Shown here piece after piece: positions 11,746 to 24,220 of a stretch of DNA of 64,000 bases. The notes beneath the pieces were generated by a model. It saw only the letters and a program-made list of their open reading frames with translations. It did no database searches and had not been told where the DNA came from. The DNA lies in assembly GCA_026545225.1 (NCBI GenBank), contig CM048852.1, positions 58,349,146-58,413,145 of the forward strand, in the 5' to 3' direction. The DNA comes from Cornus controversa (taxonomy: Eukaryota; Streptophyta; Magnoliopsida; Cornales; Cornaceae). Within the stretch, counting starts at the first letter, position 1. Every line of letters starts with the position of its first letter. Made by a program: the position numbers and the translations under genes.

Positions 11746-12706
11746 ATGACACCGATTGAACCACCCCCCCCCACCACCGACAGCAACCGCCCACGGCGGC
11801 GGCTGGACCTAACCCTGCCTATTACCCAAAAGCTCTAGTCCTCAGCCGCATGTTTTATTTCTCCTCCCGCCTCCGCCCCCTCTTCATCATCATTCATCAC
11901 CGCAGATGAGTTTCTCGGAACTGGAGCAAATCAGTCGACTCGGAAGCGGTGGGAGAGGCACCGTCTACAAAGTACTCCACGGCCCTACAGGGAAGTTCTA
12001 CGCCTCAAGAGTGTTCAGTGCCACTCACGATGGTTCTATCCGACGCCAGATCCGCCGAGAGACTGAGATCCTCTGCGACGTAGACAACCCCAGCGTGGTC
12101 AAGTGTCACGGTGTATTTGATAACGCCGACGAGATTCCGGTCCTCCTGGAGTACATGGACGGCGGATCTCTCAAAGGGGTCCACATCGCCGACGAACCTT
12201 CCCTCGCAGATGTGAGTCATCAGGTCCTCCTTGGTCTGCACTTTCTCCATCGCAGAAAGATGGCGCATAGAGATATTAAACCTTCAAACCGATTAATGAA
12301 CTCTCGAAAGCAAGTTAAAATAGCCGATTTCGGAATATCAAGAATCTTGATGGAGACGACGGTATCGATTGACTTATGCACGATTGCGTACATCAGTCCT
12401 GAAAGAATCAACACGGGTTTGTATCAAGGTGTGTATGATGGGTACAAAGGCGATATATGGGGTGTTGGTGTAACCGTCTTGGAGTTGTATTTGGGTAAAT
12501 TTCCGTTTGCAGTTGCGGAACAGAGCGATTGGGCGATTCTTATGACCGCAATCTTGGCTGAGCCGCCTGAGGCACCGCAGACCGCGTCTACGGAGTTTCG
12601 GGACTTCATTGCATGTTGTTTGCAGAGAGATCCCGGAAAAAGATGGACAGCCGAGCAATTGTTGCGCCATCCTTTCGTTTCACAGAATCAAAATCAGGTT
12701 CATTAG
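11746..12706 (+). pseudogene. MKK4/MKK5-like MAP kinase kinase, decayed
   Basis: An open frame at 11906-12706 (266 codons) carries a whole kinase domain closest to plant group C MAPKKs. Present are the glycine loop GSGGRG (13-18), HRD (121-123), Asn128, DFG (141-143) and SPER. Defects: the VAIK-type Lys is Arg35 (YASRVF where relatives have YALKVI), and the activation loop is two residues short and lacks one of the two S/T positions of the plant S/T-x5-S/T motif. The expected N-terminus lies upstream in another frame: ATG at 11746 starts a reading with RRRLDLTLP, the MAPK-docking motif of MKK4/5, stopped by TAG at 11836-11838. The kinase frame stays open upstream to about 11815, so one frameshift explains the split. 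Group C MAPKK genes are intronless, so an ordinary duplicate and a retrocopy cannot be told apart. The family phosphorylates MPK3/6 in immunity and development; this copy probably cannot. Confidence 0.8.
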
Positions 12707-13206
12707 CATCACCACCTACTTTCCCGCATTCACATTATGTACTTGTTCTGGATTGTGCAATTTTCATTTGATGGGCGGTCTTATTTTTGATTCCTAGAAA
12801 TTAGAGAAATGAGATTATGTTACTTTCAGGGCTTGTTTGGTTCAAAGTTTTATCAGAATTGAAAATCAGATAATTGTAAAAAAATCTGTTTGATCGAGAG
12901 TTTCTGTAATAAATGGCATGAATGGATCTGGTTTTTCTTTTCCTTTTAATTTTTAAATATCATGAATGACATGTTGCATAAATTTATTGTGCAATGTCAG
13001 CTATTCGGAGAGAGTATCTCCAGACAGCGTTAGAGGCAAGTATTATCCATATAATGATAGTATTTCCATCATTTAGGACTAGGAGTAGGAGACAACGTGG
13101 GCAGATAGCTGGGAGAACCTAGCCATAACTCCCTATAGGTTTTGCTTAAAATACCATCTCTGTTCTAACATGACCACACTCAATGGCTTAAGATATCAAC
13201 TTCTAC

Positions 13207-13310
13207 CTAAAGGGGCAGACTAGTGTTCCTCACGGAGTTTGGAGAGGGTCAAATGGACACAGCATTACTTCAACTTGCAAAGAGGTTATTTTTCGCTTCA
13301 AAAGAGAGCA
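13207..13310 (+). mobile_element. SINE fragment (Au-like), possible
   Basis: The order of words (TTTGGAGAGGGTCAAATGGACACAGC, given here only as a description of GAGGGTCAAATG followed by CTTGCAAAGAGGTTATTTT) resembles the 3' half of plant tRNA-derived Au-type SINEs. The match is from memory of the family and the ends are not defined. Confidence 0.35.
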
Positions 13311-14889
13311 ACTTTATCCTTGTTAGGGCATTCTGTCATTTGGCTGTCCACGGGTACCTATATTTGACTTTTATACTCTATTTTTTTCATGAATGTGGTA
13401 TAATATTAATATAAAAAAGATATACAATGAGAGTACAGAGAAAAAAGCACAAGTGGCAAGAGAAGTTTCGCACAAAAACTTTTGTACTTGTTATTACAAT
13501 ACAGAAAATAAAATTTTTCTTATGTTTTCTTCTTCTTTAATATTGCGTTTCAACTTCTTTGACTAAAAATTTTATCGTTGGAGATTTGTTTTGACATTGA
13601 AGAACCTATGAGGCTTCATTGCAATAATAATGCAGCTATCACTTTCATACATGTCCAAGTGCAATATGACAGGAGAAAACAGATTAGGTAGATAGGCTTT
13701 GGTATAGTTGTGCAGGAGTACTGAGAGGCAATTAGCTCGTACGAGGGTTATAGTAATTGTCTCGTGTGGGCTTGTTCATTTAGCTCTCTCTTTCTTTTTT
13801 CTTTCTTCTCTTCTACTGGTCTCGAAACCTTGACCTCTGGGGTTTGGGAGTAAAGACCCAAAGGCACCAGGATAAAGGTAGACCGGCCTCTCTCTTTTTC
13901 CTTCTTTTCTTCTAATTCAAATTCAGAAATCAACACACATGTTTACTTATCAAGGTCACCATAATGGAGTGGATTCACATTGTTGGAATCCACTTTTTGA
14001 ATGATTTTTTCCCACTTACTGAAAACTCTACCTTTCAATGAACCCCGACATCAATAGTGGAAAAGTGCCATGTAATAATCAAATTGCCAAGTTGCAAAAT
14101 AAATAATCATTATTAATACAACTCAAGAAAGCCTTAGCCCAAGTCTCAACTATTTGGGTTAGTTGCATGAATATTGTTTCGCTATCTCATGCTATTTAAG
14201 GTATATGATCGGTCAAACCTCATGCTTTCATGTCTTAATCCACTTAATTGTGTTCTTCTTCCTTATTAGAGTTGTTATAGATTTTTGTAGTGAAGGCTAA
14301 ATAATTTTTGTTGATTTTCTCTCATTTTATCGAAGTGATGCCTCTTCTACAATTTTGTGAAGGTGCCTATTTTCAATTATTCCTTTCTTATCTTACCGCT
14401 CATCAATCTCAACATCTTCATTTCATTTTAACTCATTCTACAAGTACTTTACTTATTAAGTGATGCACATTTTGTATAATAGAGCATGGCTGGTCTTAGA
14501 GCAGTTTAGTAGATTTTTCCTTTTAATTGGTATTTGCCATCAGACAATAAACTAGAATTACTCTTCCACTTATCCCTAATTATATGCATCTCCAGTCTCT
14601 CTCTCTGTCCTGGTATTTCTTACCTTTTGGTTCTCATAATATATCCACTTGTGTTTCTAAAATTCATTAAAGTTACATTATGTATACTCAGTTTTAGTCT
14701 TACCTGTTTTAATCCATCCTTTCTACTATCCCTTCCACTCAATCATACAAAAAGGGATGAAGACACCTTCCCTTCCCTAGGGATGCCTTATCCATCCTTT
14801 CTACTATCCCTTCCACTCACTTTTCCATCCTTATTACCAAACAAAGCATTAGGGACCTGTACGCAGGTTTTTAAGTAGGTCAACAGAAA

Positions 14890-15010
14890 GTCACATGAAG
14901 ATGAGCAAACTGTCTAACTTGAGTGGTAGCTCTTGCTCCTTAATTAAAGGAAGGTGTATAGTTCAAGTCCCAGTAGAGGGACATAGGGGAGGGCCGACCC
15001 AAAAAATACC
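14890..15010 (+). mobile_element. tRNA-derived SINE-like sequence
   Basis: GAGTGGTAGCTC resembles a pol III A-box and AGTTCAAGTCCC, about 40 bp further on, resembles a B-box. There is no complete tRNA cloverleaf, so a SINE head is more likely than a tRNA gene. Ends are not defined. Confidence 0.35.
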
Positions 15011-15279
15011 CCTTCCCCTGGTGATTGTGCATAGAACAGCAGTGGACAGAAGGAAAAACTCTGATAATAAAATTTGAGGGATCATCTCTGAATAAAAAAC
15101 AACCTCTCTTCAGTTTAAATCATTTGCAGCATCTAAAACAATACTTAGAATGTACTTTACATGCTTATGTCCATGATAATGGTTCATGATAGAGGTGTTG
15201 AGAAAATCTGATTATTTAAATTCTGCTGCAGATCGCTTGGATCTTTTATGATCTAAGTTTCTCAATTGATTGATCTTCA

Positions 15280-18200
15280 TCATCTTGTGATCTGTTTGAT
15301 TAAATCTGATTCGGTTGGAGAGAAGTCTTTGATGTCAAGACCTTGAATTATGCATGTTAGATCTATTACCACCTGCGGCAATATCATCAAAGAAAAAGTC
15401 AAATATATAGGTGATATATAAAATTGTACAATGAAAGAAATATGGTGTATGTTTCAGAATTATGATTGAAAGAAATTCCTCACAGATATACTAAGAATGC
15501 TGTCTAAACTCTATAGTTGACTTGGTTTCTACATATGATGACTGTGCGATGGAACAGTTAGGCACCTAAACATTCTCGAAAATAACTAGAAATTTTCATG
15601 TTAAAGGGTCTCAAATAAATGCACAAACCCTTTACCTTTTCTATTGGGAGTCTTCTATCAGGATCCCAGCGGAGACATTTCTCCACCACACGAACCATCC
15701 AAAGGAGTTGATGAAGGTCATGTGAGTCTAGTACTTTGGGGTCGATTAAGTCCCCATACTTCCTTTCTTTCAAGAGTGGTCGTGCCTATAAGAGAATGAA
15801 AGGAATCATTAGATATGAGATTATGTCATGAAATTGGGAGTATTAATTGTCATATTTTCTTAAACATAAAGGCACATAGCAATTTTTAGGGACTCTTTAT
15901 ATTAAATATCAATCTTTTTAAGATTTTTCATTCAAGAATATATTTCGAAACATAGAGAAGGGATATGCTATAGTTGTTACCCATCTCAAGAAGCTTTGCC
16001 CGTTTGTATCTTCTATAGTCCTCCGACCAGTGATCAGCTCTAAGAGAACCACTCCAAATGAATGAACATCATTTTTGCTCGACTCTTTTCCAATCTCTTT
16101 ATATTCTGGTGCTACATAATCAAATCTTGTGACACTGGATCCTGAGAAGTGGTCTGATTCTTCGTATTGATTTCTCGTGAGTCCAAAATTTGCGAGCTAG
16201 TCCATGTCACATGATAAGGGTGTGAGAGATATTCATTGCATATTCAAGAAGATATATTAATGGGTTTAATTCTAGTCTTAGACTCTTACCAGAGGCTGGT
16301 GATCATGGGTTATAAGGATGTTATTTGGTCTCATATTTCCATAAATGTTGTTCGTGTGAAGATATTCTAATCCTTTGGCAGCTCCTATTGCTATTTTCAT
16401 TCTTCTTTCCCATGTCAGTTCCCTTTTTCTTTCTGACTCAGTTATAAGATTAAAAGAATTAGAGCTAATATTAGTTCAATAACTCTTATATGTGGTTTTT
16501 ATTTAAAAAATCTCATTATTAAAGGTACGATAATATTGAATTTAGGGTCATGTGGTTCTTACTTGATAAATGTTGGTCTAAAGAACCATTGCAGACATAC
16601 TCATAAACAAGCAACCTGTGGCCATCTTCTGAACATGATCCCAACAGCATGGCTACATTCTCATGTCTGGCTTTCCTGAGTATCTGTACCTCTTCCTTAA
16701 ATTCATCCTCTTTTATTTTTGCTGAATTATGTTTCCTGACCAAATTGGAGAAGAAAGAGTGTTCTCTAACAATAATACGCACTCTGTTGGGCAATTGTCC
16801 TTTGTAGATTCCTTTGCCATGTTCAGGTAATAAAAATTGTGGGGAGAAACCATTTGTAGCAGCTTGGAGCTCTTTGTAAGCAAAATCCCTAAAAAACCCA
16901 GAAATTGGCCTTGTATTTTTGCACACAGAACAAGTGAAATGTTCAAATATCTCTTGTGGTCTTTTGCCTGCAATTACCATATGTCAGAGTTCCTGTTCAC
17001 CTATGTTACTAAGTACATGGAACTTGTTGGAGGATCAAAGTGGTATTAATTACTTACTTATGGAAAAGGGTTCTATATTAGGGTTGCTGCTTTGGCCTTT
17101 GTCTATGGGAATTTCTTCCATTTCTGCTGCCTTCATTTGTCTTATATGTTCGATGCTGCAATCATGCCTCATCCTTAATATTGCACAGGAGAGATTTTCC
17201 AACAAGTATTTTTGATCTATCTTCATCTGCCTGTCTCATATTTGGAACATATGAAAGATCAGTTTTACTTAAATGGAACCTCACAGGTACCAAGTATTTA
17301 AGTTCCAAAATTTTCTGGGACAGCTTCTACTTTAGTCATCTAGTAGAATTCAATTTGTGTTGTCTATGTCTTGACAGTCTTGGTAATTTTTATTTTGGAA
17401 TCAAAAGGTTTGAAAATTAGTCAAAATAAAATGGAATAACTAGTAAAATTGGATCGGGGTGGACAAAATGGAGACAAGCTAGTGGCATCTTATGTGATAA
17501 AAGATTAACACCTAGGTTAAAAGAAAATTTCTATACGACCATTATTATGCTGACTATGCTCTAATGGAACGGAGTGTTGGAATTTAAAAAAGAAACAAGA
17601 ACAACGCCTTCATGTAGCTAAAATAAGAATGCTAAGATGGATGGTTGGAGTGAGTAGAAGAGATAGGGTCACAACTAGAAGTGTAAGAGAAAAATTAGGT
17701 GTGGTGCCCATCAACGAGAAAATAAGAGAAAGTAGACTTAGATGGTTTGGGCACATACACCGGAGACCTATAGATGCACCGGTGAGAAGAGAAAACTTAA
17801 TTTCATAGAAGCTAAGAGACGGAGAGGGTCACCAAAAATAATGTGGGATGAAGTTATTAGAAATGACTTTAAAAAGTTAAACATAGTAGGTGAATCAGGT
17901 GATATGGCAGGTAACAAGGGACTGTGTAAGGTGAAACTCTCGCATAAGGGACTTTTTGTAAGTTTTTAGGGTACTTTGGGTTAAGAGAGGATGGGGAGGA
18001 CGGGGCGAGATGCTACGCCTTTGTTGACTCTGGACCAAGAAAAAGAAAAAGAAAAAGAAAAAACAGTGCTAAGAAGTTAATATCTTATATAAGATGACTC
18101 TTTATAATTGATCAGCTAGCTATACTGTGAGAATTTAGATGTAGTTATTTAATTTAGGATATACTCCTTTATAAAAACAGTTGGAGATATTAATTGCAGT

Positions 18201-20382
18201 TATTTATATATCGATGTCATGTGTGTGAATGCTGGAAAAATTATTGAATACCATCGGGACTCCGTGTATGGGGAATCCCACCACTAGTAACTCTCTGTTT
18301 CATATTATCTCATAAAATAGTGTGGAATAGAGTTTTACTATTGGTGGGATTCCTATAAATATGGAATTCCGGGATAGTCAATAATAACTCATGAATGCTG
18401 AGGCTGGGCCGTTTCTTTTTAGGAACTGCTATGCTCTTTAAAGTGCATAAAACAAAAAGTTGAGGCACTTGTTTTAAAATGCAATGCACCATAACTTGTT
18501 TGATATTGTGAAGAGTTTTATGGGTTGTAACCTTTTTTCTTCCAACTGATTTCAATCAGAAGCAGATTGATTGCATCATGACTGTGTAGGCCTTCACTTG
18601 TTCAGAAACAAATGGTATATAGTATATAACATTGTGCCTTTTTTTTCAAAGGTTCTTTCTTCGCTTTGCTGTTTGGTTTTGAACAACCTATGCACTACCC
18701 TCTTTTCCAGGGATAAAAACTGGTGTAGTTTTTTCTCAATGTTTTTTGTTATTGTATTTTGCTTTTACATGTTATTCTATCTTGTATCTTTCAGGTGGCT
18801 CTGCTTGGATAGATGGTATGTATATAAAAATCATCATTTTGATTATGCTCACTCATCCAATAACCTTGCTGATTCACTGAATCTCTAATCTTTGAAGTCT
18901 TCCATTTGTGCTTTTCTTTGGATTATGTGGCAAAGAGTTTGACCTAGACTTGGTGAGTCCTATACAACTAGAATATTTCAAATGTGGATTCATGGGCACC
19001 AGCCACAAGACAAATAAATATAACACTAAAAGAAAGTCATCTCCAATACAAAAGAATTGGTGATAAGACTTTGATACCTATCCTCATTCCTTGATTTCAC
19101 AAATCAACATATTTTGTATAATAATTAATGAATTTATCAAATTCAATGCTTTTGTGAAGTTTCTTTCAACAGTTTTTGTGCAGAGAACTTAAGCTGTGTC
19201 CACAGTAAAAGCTTAAAAAGAAATGAACCTTTAGTTCCATTTTGTTACCGTTTTGACTGTCCACAACTCTCTTTAGAATCGATATACAAAGAATGAGATC
19301 ATGACTGACCTGTCAAGAATTACACATGTTGCATCCAAGTGCATTGCAGCTTGTACGATTACCTCTTTCAGTGGGTGCGTTGCCTCCACTGCTAGCTCGA
19401 GTTCAATCTGAAATTCGTGCAGAAATACATTTCATTTAGCAGTTGAAATTGCATAATATATTTTATCGCTCACTTTCATGTCTTCTATAGTTCACTTTCT
19501 CACTTTCATTTCATTTACATTGCTTCATATTGTTCCTCTGGACCAAACATTTTTCTTTTTCCAAAATGCATCATTATTGTGAATCTAATGATGAAGTAAT
19601 CTCTCTTTTTCGAAATGGCAGGTTATAGTTTGATTCTGATGAGCAATCAATTTCTGAAGATAAAAATAGCCACTTTCTGACTCATGGCTTCTCCAATAGG
19701 GTTTTATCTTTTATATTAATTTCATTATTACGTTCAGGAAATAATTTAACAATTGGTCTGGTGATGAAAGAAACGGTAATCTACCACCTTTTGCATCTCA
19801 GACATCTGAAATAGCTCCTTGATTTCTGCATTATTCTGATACTCGTCCAGCTTCTTTGAAATTTTTTTGTCAATTGCTTCCTGTTTCTTCTTAATAGTCG
19901 CACTCGAGTGCAATTTGCTTTTCTCTCTAACTGAGAAGACAGAAATAGGTTAAACACAAAAAATATTAGGCACATGTCTGCATAACCTACTGCAGCTGAA
20001 TTTTATGTTGTAACATTTGTATATCTATTAATCCCAACATTAGCCGATATGTTTATACCATCTACTGCAGATGCATTTTTTATTGTCACTTCTTTTTGAT
20101 TGACACACACACACACACTCACAGTAATAGAATATTTTCAAGTAAACTGTATCACCACATCGTATTAACATTATTGTTTAATCTGGAATTCTTACGCAGC
20201 ATCATACAGTCCATGAGTGGTGATGTATTCGGAGTCCTAAAAGGCTGAATAACTCCAAGAAGTTTGACTTTGTCACCAGGCTTAAGTGATAATCCATGCA
20301 GGGCCCATCTGATGGCGTTGGTACGGAGCTGCTTAGCTGCGTTTTGGATCATCAAAACTCTCTGTTGATTTCTTGTCGACAT
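15280..20382 (-). CDS. USP-like domain plus inactive protein kinase (SELMODRAFT_444075-like)
   Basis: Nine exons on GT-AG sites in phase: 20196-20382, 19785-19930, 19310-19407, 17058-17230, 16563-16967, 16290-16432, 15981-16196, 15636-15785, 15280-15372; 537 codons with the stop. Exons 1-4 encode a universal-stress-protein/adenine-nucleotide-hydrolase-like N-terminus (AIRWALHGLSLKPGDKVKLLGV, described by its core WALHGLSLKPGD; then VILDR). A linker follows (FTCSVCKNTRP), then FAYKELQAATNGFS and a kinase fold. The VAIK Lys is replaced (IIVREH), HRD is YGN and DFG is NFG (LLANFGLTR), while the APE-like APEY and the DVHSFGVVLLELITGRR region are kept. It is therefore a pseudokinase, as annotated for its relatives, and probably a signalling scaffold (inference). 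The last exon (VVIDLTCIIQG... to TGA at 15280) matches the usual family tail. Intron 3 holds transposon insertions. Confidence 0.87.
17590..18063 (+). mobile_element. 5'-truncated LINE (RTE-like) 3' end, antisense in intron 3
   Basis: Reading + from about 17,600 gives RMLRWMVGVSRRDRV, REKLGVVPINEKIRE and SRLRWFGHIHRRP, then, after one frameshift near 17,800, EAKRRRGSPKIMWDEVIRND. This is the C-terminal end of a plant non-LTR reverse transcriptase. It ends in a GAAAAA repeat tail (about 18,038-18,063), as expected for target-primed insertion. The 5' part, including the catalytic domain, is missing. It lies antisense to the pseudokinase gene. Confidence 0.8.
18241..18384. mobile_element. Small inverted-repeat element (MITE-like), 144 bp
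   Basis: The left arm starts TTATTGAATACCATCGGGA and the right arm, read inward, TTATTGACTATCCCGGAAT; both arms continue through GGAATCCCACCA and (C/A)TAGTAA. Almost the whole element is arm, so it can fold into one hairpin. Superfamily is uncertain because no clear target duplication abuts the ends. It lies in intron 3 of the pseudokinase gene. Confidence 0.6.
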
Positions 20383-21077
20383 GTCTCTATCTGACTGACG
20401 AAGCCTACCTTCAGAAACAGATGAAAGAAAAATTATATGTGCATGAAATGGAACATTTTGGTTCTGTCAACTACTATAAAAATGATGTATCTATATATTT
20501 AATGATTATGTAAAAATCCAGAGGTCAGATTAACATAGGCATGTATATAATTTTTCCAGACCTGGAATCTATGGTATTATATTTTGAACCGAGTATATAT
20601 AGAGGTTTGGGTGTATTAAAATTTTACACCTTTTTGTGGATGTTATTGATCTAAAATTAACATATGAAGTTTTGAAGGATTCTATTCAACTCAACAAAGC
20701 CTCTCTCTCAATAATTTAAAGTCAGTTGTTTGAATTTTATTTTTTCATTGTGCTTTATACAAGGTGTAGCCTCAACGGAACAAAAATATTGGTTCTGCTC
20801 TTTAAAAAATTAAGCATGAGAAATTCAAGTAGTACTAGCTCTATGAACAAAGGATCCCTAATAGAAAATAGAATACCTTAAAATCTACAGTATTGACTGA
20901 AAATCAAAGGGGAAGAAGGGCATGGTTATTTAATGAATGCTTACCAGAATGAGAAGTATGTTTGTAATACAAACTCAATTATCAGAACATAGCAAACTAT
21001 ATCAGATGCGACTTCAAACAATTAGTGTAAATTATTAGTAGAGCATATCAAAGAACTTATTAATACAAGCTCCCATC

Positions 21078-21124
<47 letters not shown>

Positions 21125-23253
21125 ATAGAAAAACTAACTTGTTCTTGCAGAATTTTGTAAACTAATAAAAGTAGAGATAAATCAACAATGTGAATGAATC
21201 CTTACTCAGGAAAAAGGAAATGGACTGAAATCCTGAGAAGATAGGGTGTGGAAGAATTCAATTTTGGATATAGAAGAGCTCACTGTTTTCTCAAGGGCAT
21301 AAATAACAAGGGTGTTAGAATTACTAGTTTATCTACTAAGTAGTTCTTGTTAATTTCTATGCTTTGTTTTGTTTGTCCATTTGTTCCAGGTGAAGTATTT
21401 TTGGCACCCAATAACAGTACAAAACCATAGTCTAGGACTCACCTAGGTTGTGATAAAAACAAGAATGAATTCCTTGAGAAAGAAGATTTGTCTATAGTTT
21501 TGGTATGCTGAATACACCGAGGTTCATTTATTTGTCTGATTTATGCTTCAGCATCTGTTTTTTTTTAACAATCCCTGATCCATTTGAAGTGACCAATGAT
21601 GTTTCTCATTTTCCTAGAAGAGCAAACACAAATGTTGTATAGTTCTTAGTTTTAAGGAAAGTTGTTACAAACTACTAAGCCTATATTTGTCCCCTTCAAT
21701 AGGGCCCAAAATACATAGAGACATTTATAGTATACTATTTGTACTCATCTCAACCCTGCCAGCTTTCCTTTGTTCCTGGGTTGAAACAGCCCTAATTTTT
21801 TTTTACTAATTGTGGATTAGTAGTATACAATTTTGAACAATTAAATAATCAGTTATATTTCTTTGTTTTACTAAGAAATGTATGGTTTTTTTTTTTAAGG
21901 AACTCCCGTGACTCGTTGGGGCTGAAAAGGATGGACCCGACCCTACTCCCGATGTGGGTCTACTTTTGGACTAATCTATATTAAAATAATATTTTATATA
22001 TTTTTAATTAATAAAAATATAAAATAAATCATAGGGACATTTTTGTCTCAAAAAAATACGAGAAAGGTCAATGTCTAAACCGTAACATTTGACTAACTTC
22101 TGTTTGTTAAATCACCCCCTCTTGTTACTTGAGGGGAATTTTTCGTAAAAAAAATTCAAAAGAGGGGTTTAGTGCAAAAGTGAAATAGTAAAAGGGATTT
22201 TTTTGCAATTTACCCTTATTTATTAAAATAAATTTGTGGAATAAACATGTTTGATAATTTTGATTTTGTTTATAAATTGTCTAAACATTTCTAAAACAAC
22301 ACTGTAGCGGAAGCCCTTGAAACCTAAACACCGAAATGGAGTTTTGTTTTTGTTTATTTAAAAAAAAAAATTTCCTTTTGTTCTCTTTTTATCTAAAATG
22401 GTTATTATATTATTTTAATTAAAAAGTTAAGCTAGAAGTGAGAAAATGAAAATAATTTTTTTATAAAAGGCTATTGTTTGATATAACGATGAAAATATTA
22501 GAATTATCAAGTGTAGACAGAATTGAAAAGAATTAGTTGCCTCGTGAAAGAAAATATTGGGTACAATATGAATAATCACTATTTTACTTGATAATAAGAA
22601 ATAGTTACTTACGGGTACTAATGCTAAAAAAAAAATTATCTAAGAAAAAAAACATAAAGGTCACAATCATCTCCTTGTCAAAGATACAAGAATGGTATGT
22701 TGTAATCGTATTATTCATTCATTTTCAATGTTAAAAGGGAAATAAGAAGCCAAAAAATAAAAAGAAAGTAATAGCAGAGTTCAAAAGCAAGAGTATGTCC
22801 TCCAAATCTCTCTTTTTTAAAACAGTTTAAGATTAACAAACATATTTTTCTATTTATAATTTTTGAAATAAGTCAAACAATTTTGTGTTATCAAACTATA
22901 CACTCCTTATACAACACTTAAATAATAAACACTAAACATAAGCTACATCTTTCACTTGAGAAGGAATCTTCTCCTCGCAGCTAACATGTCATAATGTCAT
23001 TGGACCACGTGTTTCATTTTATAAGATTAAAAAAAAATAACATATATTTAATGTGGGTCATACTAATACGAATCTATTAATAACTGAAATCATACATGAC
23101 ATGTGAAATGTAAAGAGAAAGTTCTTCCTCACATGTGAGGAGATAACTATAATTTTTTACTAAAATAGAGGATGTAATTTTTTAAAAAATTTATAAGACT
23201 TACTGGTCCTTATATTCAAAAATCTTGAAAAGTATAACTAATGATTACTTTTT
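20383..23253. other. Spacer upstream of the pseudokinase gene
   Basis: The first part should hold the 5' leader and promoter of the pseudokinase gene. An AT/AC dinucleotide tract lies at about 21,078-21,123. The stretch 21,895-22,217 ends, read from the right, with GGGTAAATTGCAAAAAAATC and a pyrimidine-rich series typical of a Mutator-like terminal inverted repeat, but I found no partner arm. No coding exon is recognised. Confidence 0.45.
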
Positions 23254-23947
23254 GGATAAAATGTTCCTGACACCTCCCCAAATTTTTGTTTATTGTCCAG
23301 ATATAAAATTGCTCTGACTCCCCTCCCAAAATATTTAGTTTAACCGCTCAAATATCCTTTTTTGTCAAAACTATCATCTTTTTTTACTTTTTTGTTTTCT
23401 TTTACCTTCTCTCTCTTCTCATCTTTTTTCTTTCTCTCTACCTGTTATCTCTTTCCCTCTCTCGTTAATTGGGGATATAAATTTGAAATGTTATTTTGTA
23501 AATTCTTATATATTATTATATTATATATATTTTTTATATATACACAATAACATACATATATATAAAAATAGGTTCACACCGACTAGAATGTTTAGATATG
23601 AATCATCGAATGATTTTCAACCGTCCGATGGATGAGGTCTCTCAATTCTTTGATGCCTTGACTTTGACCGGGTACACAATAACATACATATAGAAACATA
23701 TGCAATAACATACATATATATAAATATATACATAATAACATATATATAGAAATATATACAATAACATACATATAAAAATATACACAATAATGATGTATAA
23801 ACATGTATCTATAATGTAATAATATATAAGAATATACAAAATAACATTTTAAATTTATATCCCCAATTAATGAAAGAGGGAAAGGGATAAAAGGTAGAGA
23901 GAGATAAAAGGTGAGGAGAGAGAAAGAAAAAGAAGACAAAAAAGTAA

Positions 23948-24181
23948 GGGTAAATATCACTGACACCCCTTATAGTTTGAACTTATTTCACATGGAGAGA
24001 AAGTTTGTTTATAGTGACGGTAAAAATCAAAACATTTTGCGCCATCTATCAGAAAGACCATAAACCGTGTATTGGCATGTCATTTGACATCATGCAAAAA
24101 GACGTCCATACCCTTTGACCCTTTACATAAAGTAGTAAATTACCTAAGAACCCATTTGCTTACCCTTTTGTATTATTAAAG

Positions 24182-24220
<39 letters not shown>

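Larger units (their letters stand above)
12707..15279. other. Spacer between the MAPKK relic and the pseudokinase gene
   Basis: No protein gene recognised. It contains two SINE-like sequences (about 13207-13310 and 14890-15010). A stretch at about 13780-13925 carries GGTCAAGGTTTCGAGACC on the minus strand, similar to a pol III B-box, between two CT-rich flanks. The rest is AT-rich with short open frames only. Confidence 0.45.

Noticed and set aside
14910-14965. tRNA gene candidate (A-box and B-box words)
   Set aside because: Acceptor stem and anticodon arm do not form; better explained as a SINE head.
23642-23966. Tyr/Ile-rich minus-strand frames suggesting membrane segments
   Set aside because: Produced by ATACATATA-type repeats at the centre of the outer TIR element.
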